From: Nonomuraea endophytica | Lineage (GTDB): Bacteria; Actinomycetota; Actinomycetes; Streptosporangiales; Streptosporangiaceae | Direction of reading: 5' to 3' | Assembly: GCF_014203235.1 (NCBI RefSeq) | Contig: NZ_JACHIN010000013.1 | Coordinates: 62,001-126,000, forward strand | Length of the DNA: 64,000 bases | Part shown: positions 1 through 9,096 of the stretch, in pieces | How the letters are laid out: each line of letters starts with the position of its first letter | Position numbering within the stretch: position 1 is the stretch's first letter | Made by a program: the position numbers and the translations under genes | Notes under the pieces: generated by a model | Told to the model about the DNA's origin: nothing | Databases searched by the model: none | Seen by the model: only the letters and a program-made list of their open reading frames with translations

Positions 1-22
1 GTCCGCGTCGTGCGCGCCCGGC

Positions 23-3000
23 TCAGGCGGCGCCGCTGCGACCATCCCGTCTGAGCGAACGCGCCGGTAATTCCCCGGCCCACCGGCCGCCCCGCTTGCG
101 CTCTGGGTGCTCGCCGAGCGCGATGTTGGCCTCGGCGAGGACGCGCGAGGCACGCTCCCGCACACGGTACGCGCCCAGTTCGTTGAGCCGGCTCAGGCTC
201 GGAACCAGGAGGGCGACGGCGTCCCGCGCCCGCCCGGCCTGTAGATGGATCTCTCCTTCGAGGCAGGCGACCTCCGCTTCGCCGCTGGTGTCCCCGAGCC
301 GGGCGAAGGTGCGGCGGCTCTCCTCGGCCAGCCGCATCGCCTCGGCGAACTGTCCCTGCTCCAGCGCGACGGCGCCGAGCAGCGCGAGCGGACGCGCCTT
401 GCCGTAGCGGTCGCCGATGCCGGTGAGCTCCCTGGCCTCGTGGGCCCTGAGGGGCGCCGACCGCAGATCACCGACGCGCAGCGACGACCAGCCGAGCCGA
501 TTGAGCGTCACCGCCTCCAGACGGGTCTCGCCCAGCTCGCGCGACTGCCGCAGCACTCTCTCCAGCGTGGCGCGCGCCTCGACCTTGCGCCGCAGGCCCA
601 GCAGCGCGTCGGCGGTGGTGCCGAGCGCGAGGACCTCGGCGTGCGGGTCAGAGCGCCTTCTGGCCAGATGGTACGCGCGCTTCGCCAGCGTCAGCCCGTC
701 ACTCGCCTTCAACTGCGTCACGTTCACGAAGGCCAGGACCGCGATGCTGTAAGGCAGCTCCGTGGCGGCCTCGAGCCGTTCGAAGCTGCTCACACACTTG
801 ACGATCAGCCTGTGTGACTCGCTCACCCGGCCCTGCCTGAGCAGCAACAGGGCGCGGCAGTGCTCGGCCCGCCACCCGGTCCGCTCGTCGCCGTTGGCCC
901 ACGCGGTGTCGCGGACCACGATGCACAACCGGATGAGCGTCGCCAGGTCGTCGCTGTGGCTGGCGAGCTGGGCGATGATCTCGGTGATGCGGGCGGCGCG
1001 CTCGTGCCAGCCGTACTGGCAGCAGCGGATGACCATCGCCCGGAGATGGTCGCGCTCGGCGGCGAGCCACCGCCAGGGACGCTCGTCGATGCGGGAGATG
1101 TCGTGCGCGGGGACCGGCGCCCCGAAACCGCTCTCCGGCGGGAGCTGGCCGACGGCCCGGGGCAGGTGCCCCGACGCCCGCTCCGCGAACGCCAGGATGG
1201 CGTCCGTGTAGCGGCGCAGTGCGGCGTCCGTGATCACCGGGTCGTCGTGCTCGGCGAGCCCGGCCGCGTAGAGGGAGGACAGGGGGTGCAGGCGGTAGGT
1301 CGGGTCGAGCATCGTGTTGAGGCCGACCGGTTCGAGCAGGTTGTGATCGATCAGCCGGTCGGCCAGCCGCTCGTCGTCGGGATCGGCCAGCGCGGCCAAG
1401 GTCAGGGGCGTGACCACGGTGTCGGACAGCAGCCCAAGTCGCCGGAAGGCGGCACGAGCCGGCGAATCCAGCGCGACGTAGCTGCGCTCCAGGCTGCGCC
1501 GCAGGTCGAGATCGCAGATCCTCAGCTCGTCGAGACGGCGGTGCCCGTCCTGCAGCCGGGCGGCGAAGGAGGCCAGGCGTGCCAGCGGCTGGGCAGCGAG
1601 CCTCGCTCCCGCGATCCGCAGCGCCAGCGGCAGGTATCCACAGGCGGCGGCGATCTCCTCGGCCGCCTGGGCCTCCTGCTGGACCCGCCTGCGCCCGGCC
1701 AGGACGGTCAGCAGGTCGAGCGACTCGCCTTTCGACAGGCAGACCAGGCGTTCCGACACGGTCCCGGCCAGCGCGGACAGCAGGCGGCGGCTGGTGACGA
1801 CCACGGCACAGGCCGGCGTGCCAGGAAGAAGCGGGCGTACCTGCTCGACGTCCTGTACATCGTCGAAGACGAGCAGGACCCGGCGGTCGGCCAGCCGGGA
1901 CCGGAAGAGCGCCGATCGCTGCTCCTGGCCCACCGGGATCACCGAGAGGCTCAGCCCCGTCGCCTCCAGCAGTTCGCCCAGCACCTCGGCGGGCGTGCGC
2001 GGATGCTCGCCCGTCCCGTTCAGCCGGACGTACATCTGGCCGTCAGGGAACCGGTCCTGGACATGATGGGCGATCTGGACAGCCGTGGTGGTCTTGCCCA
2101 CGCCGGCGGGCCCCGTCAGCGTGACGATGGCCATCGAGCCGGTCCGGCCGGGGTCCAGGACGGTGTCGACGCGATTCAGAAGTTCGGTCCGTCCAACGAA
2201 ATCGGAGATGCCGACAGGCAACTGGCGCGGCGTCGTCCATGAGGAGACGGCCGTGTTCAGATCCCTGCCTCCTCTTCTGTAACCGTTTACGGATACGAGG
2301 TCAGGGTCGCCGGTCAGCACGGCATGTTGAAGGCGCTCCAATTCGTCGCCGACATCGAGCCCGTATTCGTGCCGCAGCACGGCGGAAACGGACGCGAACG
2401 CCTTCAACGCCTCCACTTGCTGACCACAGCGGAACAACGCGATCATCAATTGGCTGCACAATCGTTCGCGTAAGGGATATTTGCGGACGAGTCTTCGTAG
2501 TTCGGGGACGACGCCGTCATGGTTTCCCAGCATGAGCTCCACGTCGAAACGCCGATGCAGGCACCGAAACCACTCCTCGGTCAGCTGCGGCACCTCGTCG
2601 CGCAGGATGGAGTCGGAGCGGATGCCGGCCAGCGCGGTCCCGCGCCACAGCGCCAGCGCCTCGCGCAGGAGGTTGAGCTCGCCCGGCAGGTCGCCCGCGT
2701 TCTCCACCCTCGCGGCTCGATCGACAAGAGCGCGGAAACGCAGCAGGTCGAGATGGTCCTGGTCGGACTCGATGAGATAACCGCCGGGGCTTGTGTGGAT
2801 CACCTCCACGTCGCCGAGCGTGCGGCGCAACCGGGCCAGATGTGTCTGCAACGAGGCGCGCGCGTAGCGCGGCAACCGGTCCTCCCAGAGCCGCTCCATG
2901 AGGTCGTCCGCGAGCACCACACGGTTCGCCGACAACAGCAGTGTGGCGAGGATCGCTCTTTGTTTCTCGGCGTTGACCGCGATCGCCCGACTTCCGCGCC

Positions 3001-3046
3001 GCACGTCCAACGGCCCCAAGATTGCGAACCTTATCCCCTTTTCCAT
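23..3046 (-). CDS. SARP/AfsR-type regulator with BTAD, NB-ARC and TPR domains
   Basis: The protein is 1007 residues if it starts at the ATG at 3046 (MEKGIRFAILGP); an upstream in-frame ATG at 3103 would add 19 residues unlike the family. Residues 5-95 form an OmpR-like winged helix and about 95-250 a bacterial transcriptional activation domain. An NB-ARC module follows, with Walker A TGPAGVGKTT at 311-320 and Walker B RVLLVFDDV at 389-397. The C-terminal third is TPR-like helical repeats. AfsR-type SARPs activate secondary-metabolite genes; no intact biosynthetic cluster is visible here, only an exporter and a P450 relic beside it, so the target is unknown. The gene ends at the left window edge. 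Confidence 0.9.
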   Translation of the reverse strand: MEKGIRFAILGPLDVRRGSRAIAVNAEKQRAILATLLLSANRVVLADDLMERLWEDRLPRYARASLQTHLARLRRTLGDVEVIHTSPGGYLIESDQDHLDLLRFRALVDRAARVENAGDLPGELNLLREALALWRGTALAGIRSDSILRDEVPQLTEEWFRCLHRRFDVELMLGNHDGVVPELRRLVRKYPLRERLCSQLMIALFRCGQQVEALKAFASVSAVLRHEYGLDVGDELERLQHAVLTGDPDLVSVNGYRRGGRDLNTAVSSWTTPRQLPVGISDFVGRTELLNRVDTVLDPGRTGSMAIVTLTGPAGVGKTTTAVQIAHHVQDRFPDGQMYVRLNGTGEHPRTPAEVLGELLEATGLSLSVIPVGQEQRSALFRSRLADRRVLLVFDDVQDVEQVRPLLPGTPACAVVVTSRRLLSALAGTVSERLVCLSKGESLDLLTVLAGRRRVQQEAQAAEEIAAACGYLPLALRIAGARLAAQPLARLASFAARLQDGHRRLDELRICDLDLRRSLERSYVALDSPARAAFRRLGLLSDTVVTPLTLAALADPDDERLADRLIDHNLLEPVGLNTMLDPTYRLHPLSSLYAAGLAEHDDPVITDAALRRYTDAILAFAERASGHLPRAVGQLPPESGFGAPVPAHDISRIDERPWRWLAAERDHLRAMVIRCCQYGWHERAARITEIIAQLASHSDDLATLIRLCIVVRDTAWANGDERTGWRAEHCRALLLLRQGRVSESHRLIVKCVSSFERLEAATELPYSIAVLAFVNVTQLKASDGLTLAKRAYHLARRRSDPHAEVLALGTTADALLGLRRKVEARATLERVLRQSRELGETRLEAVTLNRLGWSSLRVGDLRSAPLRAHEARELTGIGDRYGKARPLALLGAVALEQGQFAEAMRLAEESRRTFARLGDTSGEAEVACLEGEIHLQAGRARDAVALLVPSLSRLNELGAYRVRERASRVLAEANIALGEHPERKRGGRWAGELPARSLRRDGRSGAA

Positions 3047-3311
3047 TGATATTGCCCCCCGTGCAGGAATGTAATGAATGGCACGTGATGTGCACTCGAC
3101 CATTACGCGCGGGGTGGTTCCCGCCGGCTCCCGCTTGGTGCGCGCGTCGCCGGACCGCGGAGCCTCGCCGCCCCCACTTGGACAGTCTTACAAACTTAAA
3201 CCGCCTTGACAAGAATCCCTTACGATTATGCCGAGATTCCTTCAACAACGCAAAGCGGTTTTCTCTCCCCTATTTGTGCATGCGCCTGCGCCTATTAAGG
3301 GCGGAAAGAAT

Positions 3312-4760
3312 TCAGGGAGTGCCCGTGGGCAATTGCTGGTCACCCACCGGCGTTCCACGCGTCCTGGTGCGCCGGGGCAGGAGCGGGACCAGCAGGATCG
3401 CGGCGAGGAACACCCCGGCGTTGTACAACAGGGTCTGCCAGGTGGCGCCCGCCCACGCCACCGGATCGCGCGGTCCAGCACCGACCAGGCCGAAGAAGAT
3501 CGCGCCGACGACCGCCACGCCCACGGCGGTGCCAAGCTGGATAGTGGCATTGGCCACGCCGGACCCGGCCCCCGCGTCACGGGCGGGAACTCCGGCCAGG
3601 ACCAGGTCCACCAGGATGGGGACGACCAGGCCGGAGCCCATGCCGGCGGCGAGGAGGCAGGCGAAGACCTGCCAGGAGTTCAGGGCGCCGCCGTGAAGCC
3701 GGAGCAGCGCGATCAGTGCTCCCATTCCCGCGGCCATGACGGCCAGGCCGAGGGCGATGAGCCGGCGGCCGGCGACGGCGCCGTACCTGATCGCGAGGGT
3801 GGCGGTGAGGCCGAGGCCGATCGTCCAGCCCAGGCCGGTCAGGGCCATGCGCAGGGGAGTCCAGCCGTGCGCGATCTGGAAGTTCCAAACCAGCACGATC
3901 ATGTACGACATGATGCCGGAGAAGACGAGCGCCATCAGGATGGAGCCGGCAACGAACGACCTGTTGCGAAACAGCGCCGGTGGCACCAGCGGAGAAAGAC
4001 CCTCCTGGCGGAACTGGCGGAGGCCGAAGACGACGAACACCGGCAGCGAGGCGGTCATCGAGACCACTGCCCACTGCGGCCAGCCCAGCTCGTGCCCCTG
4101 CACCAGCGGGAACATCAGCATGACCGAGGCGAGCCCGAGCAGCAGCACGCTCGGGATGTCGAGGCGCAGCGGCCGGTCGGACTTCGACTCCGGCACCATG
4201 CGCGCCGCGCCCGCGAACGTGAGCACACCGATCGGGACGTTCACCCAGAAGATCCAGCGCCAGCCGGGCCCGGCGGTGAGCAGGGCGCCGACGACGGGCC
4301 CGGCGACCGAGGCGATCGGGACGACCACACCGAGCAGGCCCATCGCCCTGAGGCGTTCGGGCGGCTGGAACATCACCTGGATCACGGACAGCACCTGCGG
4401 CACCATCAGCGCCGCGAACACCCCCTGCGCCACCCTCGCTCCGGCCATCATCTCGCCGCTCTGGGCCAGACCCGCCAGCGCCGACGCGGCGGTGAACCCC
4501 GCGACGCCGACGAGGAAGACCTTCTTACGGCCCGCGATGTCCCCAAGACGCCCCCCGGTGACCAGGAGCAACGCGAACGCGAGCGCGAACCCGGCCAGGA
4601 TCCACTGCTGCAGCGAGAAGCCCGCCCTCAGATCACGCTGGATGTACGGCAGGGCGACGTTGACGATCGTCACATCGAGCTGGTTCATGAACATGGCCGT
4701 GAGCACAATCAGCAGCGCGAGCCACCTGTGGGGGAATGCCGGGCGACTTTCGGTGGCCAT
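3312..4760 (-). CDS. MFS drug exporter, DHA2 (EmrB/QacA-like) family
   Basis: A 482-residue, strongly hydrophobic protein with the number of membrane segments expected of 14-TM DHA2 exporters. The family motif GGRLGDIAGRKKVFLVG (motif A) follows the second helix, and NQLDVTIVNVALPYIQRDL is the typical N-terminal DHA2 signature. I chose the ATG at 4760 because AGGAGAGGG lies just upstream; the frame is open to 4853 but the added residues are not hydrophobic. It probably exports a lipophilic drug or metabolite by proton antiport. It is alone, with the SARP gene downstream on the same strand and about 265 bp between them. No TetR/MarR partner is adjacent except the helix-turn-helix relic near 5.8 kb. 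Confidence 0.88.
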   Translation of the reverse strand: MATESRPAFPHRWLALLIVLTAMFMNQLDVTIVNVALPYIQRDLRAGFSLQQWILAGFALAFALLLVTGGRLGDIAGRKKVFLVGVAGFTAASALAGLAQSGEMMAGARVAQGVFAALMVPQVLSVIQVMFQPPERLRAMGLLGVVVPIASVAGPVVGALLTAGPGWRWIFWVNVPIGVLTFAGAARMVPESKSDRPLRLDIPSVLLLGLASVMLMFPLVQGHELGWPQWAVVSMTASLPVFVVFGLRQFRQEGLSPLVPPALFRNRSFVAGSILMALVFSGIMSYMIVLVWNFQIAHGWTPLRMALTGLGWTIGLGLTATLAIRYGAVAGRRLIALGLAVMAAGMGALIALLRLHGGALNSWQVFACLLAAGMGSGLVVPILVDLVLAGVPARDAGAGSGVANATIQLGTAVGVAVVGAIFFGLVGAGPRDPVAWAGATWQTLLYNAGVFLAAILLVPLLPRRTRTRGTPVGDQQLPTGTP

Positions 4761-4999
4761 GTGACCCTCTCCTGCTACGGAGCACCGGTTCATCGACGCG
4801 GGACTTCGGACATATCTGCCAATAGTGGCGTGGGTAACTAGAGCCCGGCTCAAACCCCGCTGGAGCCTTCGCCGCCACTGGGCTCGAAGAGTGAGAAACT
4901 GGTGTACTAAGGGGGAAATAGTCGGGCATGGTGATTTTCTAATCTGGTTTCCGCTGATTTAGGAGGCTCTCCGAAGCTCCTCCGCGTATCGCCGTCGTG

Positions 5000-5782
5000 T
5001 ATCGGTTCAGTCCGCCAGTGCCGCAAGGAGCGTGCCCTGCCGGCTCAGCGAGCGGAACTGTACTTTCCCTTCTCCGTGCCCTCGGAGGGACTCACCGAGC
5101 GCCGGGTGGAACGCCCGCGCCCGGTCATCCACGAGATCGCCGACGATCTGCTGACCCGCTTACTCGCGGCCGGTTCCCCCGCCGAGCTGGTCACCGGATT
5201 CGAGCTTCTCGGCGTGCCGCGTGAGGACTTGCTCAGTTCGCCCGCCGCGGCGCGGGAAGATCTCCTCAGCCTCGGCACCCATCTCATCACGGCCGGCCAC
5301 GAGAGCACCGCCGCATCGCTCACCAGCGCGATTCTCGTCCTCCTCTGCCATCCGGGCGGAATCACGTTCCTCAACTCGTGTCCCGCAGCCGTGGAGGAAC
5401 TGCTCCGCTTCGACCCCCTCGCCCGGAGCCGCAGCCACATGCGCGTGGCTACCGAGGACACGGAGATCGCGGGAGTTCCCCTCGGAAAGGCGAGGCGGTC
5501 CTCGCGGCGAACCACGACCCGGCGGAATTCGCCTATCCCCATCACGTGATCCTCACCCGCGAGCCCAATCCCCACCTGGCCTTCGGCCACGGCGCGCGGC
5601 AGTGCCCCCGGCGCACCGCTCGCCCGGGCGGAACTCCAGATCGCTCTCGGGTTTCTGGTACGAAGGCTGCCGCGCCTCGAACTCGGCGTCCCGTGGAAGC
5701 AACTCACCTGGGAGACACGACCGGAGGCCGTCGTCCACGTCGCCTGCCGGTCACGTGGTGACCCCGTAGTTCTTGAACGCGC
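5000..5782 (+). pseudogene. cytochrome P450 relic (frameshifted, internally deleted)
   Basis: Three successive frames carry P450 pieces in the right order. First, about 5030-5490 includes the I-helix motif ITAGHESTA and a VEELLRFDPLARS stretch. Second, about 5490-5615 has EAVLAANHDP and the heme-loop HLAFGHGARQC. Third, about 5610-5780 has GAPLARAELQIALGFLVRRL. The second shift sits in a run of five C directly after the heme cysteine, where one extra C breaks the frame. The helix region before the I-helix is much shorter than in intact bacterial CYPs, and the first part of the protein is missing. It cannot give a working enzyme. It may be the remains of a pathway once linked to the neighbouring SARP and exporter genes. 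Confidence 0.8.
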
Positions 5783-5866
5783 GTGCGGGTCGCCGACGAC
5801 GATGCGCAACATCCGGGCATGGTTGGTCAGGACCGTCCAGGTGGGCTGGCGTTCGGTGTCGTTCAT
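5762..5866 (-). pseudogene. 5' fragment of a winged-helix regulator
   Basis: From an ATG at 5866 the minus strand reads MNDTERQPTWTVLTNHARML and then about 15 more residues resembling the start of small actinobacterial MarR/ArsR-like winged-helix proteins (usually T-W-x-F-L-T-N-H-A-R-V-L). The similarity then stops and the frame runs into the antisense of the P450 relic. This looks like a truncated gene left after the rearrangement that broke the P450 gene. It rests on one short recognisable stretch, so confidence is moderate. Confidence 0.45.
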
Positions 5867-5938
5867 CCCCCGTGCCGTCCCTTCTGCAGGACGGCCGGAG
5901 CGAGCTCCAGGCCTTGCAACGTCCGGCGTGGTGGAAAT

Positions 5939-6808
5939 CTAAGTGAGCAGTTCGTTCTCGTGTGTTCTCACATTCGGCGGCGACGACTTGGCCTGTCGTC
6001 GTCTCCCGGGGTGGATGCGCGAGTAATCGGCACTCCAGCGTTCGGTACTCTCCTCGTCCGAGGGGAAGAACGCCTCGACGCGGAGTTCCTGCGCCGTGAC
6101 GTCGACCGGCGTGCCGATGGTGGAGACGACCGAGAAGAACCGTACGACTGCGCCGCCGAGCCGGAAGTGCACGTCGACGATCGGGATCGGCGCCGGTGTG
6201 GTCCGCGGCGCCGCGATGAGCGCCTCGACCTCCGGGCGCGACCGGAGCTCCTGCACCAGCTCGGCGGTGACCAGGTCGAGCACCCCGCCCACCGCCTCGC
6301 GCCGTGCGCGTTCGAGCAGGGCGGGCACGACCTCGTCCCAGTTGGCGACGGCGTCGCGGATCGGACCGGGTTCGATGATCAGCCGCAGCACGTTGGCGTC
6401 CTCAGGGATCGGTGCGGGCGCGAAGAGCGTCCCGAACAGGCGCGCCGCACCTTGGTTGGCGCGCACCAGGTTCCAGCCGCGATCCAGCACGACGGCGGGC
6501 AGCGGGTCGTGCCGGTCGAGTATCTGGTCGATGGCGGCCACGACCCGCCGCAGCGCAGGGTCGTCGAGCCCGCTGTGCGCGAACAGCGGAGCGAACCCGG
6601 CCGCCAGGAGCATCCCGTTGCGGTCGCGCAGCGGGACGTCCAGCGCGCCCGACAGCCTGAGCACCATCTCCCGGCTCGGGTTCGAGCGGCCGGTCTCCAG
6701 GAAGCTCATGTGCCGCGGGGTCGTCATCGCGGCCGAGGCGAGATCGAGCTGGCTCATCGCACGCACCCGGCGCCAATAGCGCACCAGGGTACCGAAGGAC
6801 GACTCCAT
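5939..6808 (-). CDS. XRE-family regulator with MmyB-like ligand domain
   Basis: The protein has 289 residues from the ATG at 6808. Residues about 1-65 are a Cro/CI helix-turn-helix (SQLDLASAAMTTPRHMSFLE, then TGRSNPSREMVLRLS). The rest resembles the MmyB-type C-terminal domain, including LDRGWNLVRANQGAARLF and a late FFSVVSTIGTPVDVTAQELR, which matches the consensus ending of that family. The frame stays open upstream to 8167, but that extension is antisense to the next gene. It is divergent from the carboxymuconolactone-decarboxylase-like gene with 87 bp between starts, the usual layout for a regulator controlling that neighbour. Confidence 0.88.
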   Translation of the reverse strand: MESSFGTLVRYWRRVRAMSQLDLASAAMTTPRHMSFLETGRSNPSREMVLRLSGALDVPLRDRNGMLLAAGFAPLFAHSGLDDPALRRVVAAIDQILDRHDPLPAVVLDRGWNLVRANQGAARLFGTLFAPAPIPEDANVLRLIIEPGPIRDAVANWDEVVPALLERARREAVGGVLDLVTAELVQELRSRPEVEALIAAPRTTPAPIPIVDVHFRLGGAVVRFFSVVSTIGTPVDVTAQELRVEAFFPSDEESTERWSADYSRIHPGRRRQAKSSPPNVRTHENELLT

Positions 6809-6895
6809 AGGGCCGACCCTACGGCCGGCGGGCGCGTGCGTCCCTTCCCCGCGAGGGAATCGCGACCCGACCGGCGCCCGGGAGAAGGTCCACCC

Positions 6896-7441
6896 ATGAA
6901 CCTTCCGATTCTCACTCCCGAGACCGCTCCGGCCGAGTCCCGGCCGATCCTCAACGGCATCGAGGCCGACCTCGGTTTCGTCCCCAACCTCGCCGCCACG
7001 ATCGCGGCCAGCCCTACCCTCCTGAAGGGCTTCGACGGCCTGCGCCGCGCTGTCGGCGACCCTTCCTTCGACCCGGTACGCCGGGAGGTGGCCGGGGTCG
7101 CGGTCGGCGTCGCCGTGGGCAACGCCTACGGTGTCGCCTTCCACTCGACCGTGCTGAGCCACCTGGGCGTCGGTCAGGACGACATCGAGGCGATGCGGCG
7201 CGGCGCCGAACCGCGCGAGGAGGTCCACGCCGCCGTCTACGCCTTCGCCACGGCCTTGGTGATCGACCGCGGCGCCGTACCGGATGCAGTGGTACGGCGG
7301 GCCGCGGCCGCCGGGCTCGGACCGGCTGACCTGCTGCAGCTGGTCACCGAGTGCGCGTTCGCCACGCTGGTCGGCCTGGTCGACAACCTCGCCGGACGGG
7401 TCGAGCTGGACGAGCCCCTGCGCTCGCAGGCCTGGAAGTAG
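6896..7441 (+). CDS. carboxymuconolactone decarboxylase / AhpD-like protein
   Basis: A 181-residue all-helical protein with a GGAGAAGG-like ribosome site just before the ATG at 6896. It resembles peroxidase-related AhpD-fold proteins (PILNGIEADLGFVPNLAATI and RREVAGVAVGVAVGNAYGVA). AhpD enzymes use a CxxC plus His centre. Here the corresponding region reads GNAYGVAFHS, so both cysteines are absent and only the His remains. Thiol-peroxidase chemistry is therefore doubtful, and a decarboxylase-like or non-catalytic role is equally possible. It is divergent from an XRE regulator that probably controls it. Confidence 0.8.
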   Translation: MNLPILTPETAPAESRPILNGIEADLGFVPNLAATIAASPTLLKGFDGLRRAVGDPSFDPVRREVAGVAVGVAVGNAYGVAFHSTVLSHLGVGQDDIEAMRRGAEPREEVHAAVYAFATALVIDRGAVPDAVVRRAAAAGLGPADLLQLVTECAFATLVGLVDNLAGRVELDEPLRSQAWK

Positions 7442-7468
7442 GTTCTGGGGGTTCAGGTCAGGAACCCG

Positions 7469-8509
7469 GTGGCGCCCCCGCTGCCGTCCGACGTCACCGA
7501 ACTCAGCACACCGCTCGCGGACCCTCGGGGCAGCAACTACGTCGTCACCCGGGCCACGACCAACGCCCTCCTGTCCAGGCGCAGGAATCCCACCATCCCG
7601 GTCCGTGGGGTAACCGCTCTGGCAGACGCCGGAGGAAGCCCGCAAGGTGATCCACAGGCGGCCACCATCCCCGATGTCGGCGTCCGGGTCTTCGCCCGCG
7701 ACACCAGCAACCAGGTGGTGACCAACCTCTTCCCCAACGGCGGCGTGCAGACCGGGTTCACGGTGGTACCCGGGCTGCTGGTGTCCAGCGAGATCGAGGT
7801 CGTGCAACTGTCCGGCGCCGACGGCGAGCTCGTGCGCATCTTCGCCCGCGGGCTCGACGACGGGGCCGTCCACACCAATCTGCTGACGACCAGCGGCTGG
7901 AACGGCTGGCGCAACCTCGGCGGCTTCACCACCAGCGAGATATCGGCCGCTCTTACCACGGGCAGCGGGAAACACCTTCCGCGTGGTCGTCCGTGATGCC
8001 GACAACCGCGTGTCCACCACCGTGTTGTCCAGCGACGGCAGCACCACGGGATGGACCGGCACCGGCGGGCCCGCCGTACGCGGGAACATCGCTCTGACAG
8101 GCGGGCACCGCCCCGGCGTCCAGCCCAACGAGATCTTCCTCCAGGACGCGGCCACGCGGGCGGTCATGACCTACAACTTCGACCAGCCGGGCCGGCGCGG
8201 CCTCGGCGGGGTCGCCAACAGTGACATCGCCGTGCTCAACCTGTCCGACGGCTCGGTGGAGATCTTCGTCCGCGGAACCACCGACCAGCTCTACGTCAAC
8301 CGCAGAGCCCCGGGAGCGACGAACTTCATCGGCTATGTCAACCTCCGCGGCATCCTCACCGGTAGCCCGGGCGCCGGTGCCGCTCTCACCGGCGACCCAC
8401 AGCGTACGTCTATGTCCGGGGCGACACTCAACGGCTGTTCAACAGGCTCCAACGGTCACACTTCGACTTCGAGGACTACATCGCGGTGAGCAGCACTCCC
8501 ACGGCCTGA
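7469..8509 (+). pseudogene. broken secreted beta-propeller (PLL/tectonin-like lectin) gene
   Basis: Three consecutive frames share the same repeat style. 7469 to about 7975 has VRVFARDTSNQVVTNLF and LVRIFARGLDDGAVHTNL. About 7970-8400 has RVVVRDADNRVSTTVLSS and VEIFVRGTTDQLYVNRR. About 8400-8509 has YVYVRGDTQRLFNRLQR and ends in TGA. The repeating (V/I)-x-(V/I)-F-(A/V)-R-(D/G) strands are typical of PLL-like lectin propellers in secreted actinomycete proteins. I see no signal peptide or good start after the upstream stop at 7441, so the 5' end is also missing. Two frameshifts plus the missing start make it a pseudogene. A strong hairpin follows at 8530. Confidence 0.65.
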
Positions 8510-8529
8510 CGGCCATCCTCTGAACCGCC

Positions 8530-8562
8530 CGGGTGCTTCCACGACCTTCGTGGAAGCACCCG
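8530..8562. terminator. strong hairpin terminator
   Basis: A perfect 15-bp inverted repeat (arms 8530-8544 and 8548-8562, 3-nt loop) lies 20 bp after the broken propeller gene. It also lies downstream of the minus-strand HTH gene ending at 8662, so it can serve both directions. There is no long T tract, as is common for actinomycete terminators. Confidence 0.8.
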
Positions 8563-8661
8563 GCGCTTTCACAGAAGCCGGCCTGATCTCTGTCACAAGC
8601 AGCCGCGCCAATCCGAGGTGGCCCAACCCGGCTCGCATATACGTTGGCTGTGAAGGGAGGG

Positions 8662-9096
8662 TCACAGCCAGCCGCGTCGCTTGGCCAGCCCCAGCGCCGC
8701 GGCGCGGTCACGCACCTTCATCTTCTTGTAGAGCCCACGGAGCCTGCGGAACATCGTGCGCTCCGACACCCCGGCCGAGCGGGCGACATCCGCGACCGTG
8801 TCGCCGCGGGCGAGGCGGCGTAACCAGTCCAGCTCTGGCCCGGACGGCTTCGCCGTACCGGATTCCTGGGCGCGCTGACTCGGCGTCGGCCGGGGCCGCC
8901 ACGTCGGTTTCGCGTCGTCGGGCCGTACCTTGAACGGCAGAAGCCTCCCGAAGCGGTCCCCCCAGCGCGTCATCATCGCTCTCGCCTCCCCCGAAGTCGG
9001 CAGGCTCGCATCCTTCGACGCTAGAAAGCGATCGTCGTACGGGTCCACGACGCTATCCGTGCGTCCGCCCTCTGCACTCTCCGCACTCACAACCAT
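8662..9096 (-). CDS. small LuxR-type HTH protein
   Basis: A 144-residue protein starting at the ATG at 9096, inside the last codons of the upstream gene (10-bp overlap), so the two are probably translationally coupled. Residues 1-75 are polar with no recognised domain. The last 60 form a helix-turn-helix (ELDWLRRLARGDTVADVARS, then AGVSERTMFRRLRGLYKKM). The whole HTH block closely parallels the C-terminus of the upstream protein, and both end in the same residues GWL. There is no receiver domain, so it looks like a stand-alone DNA-binding companion made by duplication of the upstream HTH. The plus-strand hairpin at 8530 can terminate the operon. Confidence 0.72.
   Translation of the reverse strand: MVVSAESAEGGRTDSVVDPYDDRFLASKDASLPTSGEARAMMTRWGDRFGRLLPFKVRPDDAKPTWRPRPTPSQRAQESGTAKPSGPELDWLRRLARGDTVADVARSAGVSERTMFRRLRGLYKKMKVRDRAAALGLAKRRGWL

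Noticed and set aside
860..2242. Long plus-strand frame across the SARP gene
   Set aside because: Antisense shadow of a G+C-rich gene; Gln/Arg/Gly-rich with no domain.
6809..8167. Long minus-strand open extension upstream of the XRE gene
   Set aside because: It is antisense to the carboxymuconolactone gene and the propeller pseudogene; the XRE start at 6808 begins the HTH directly.
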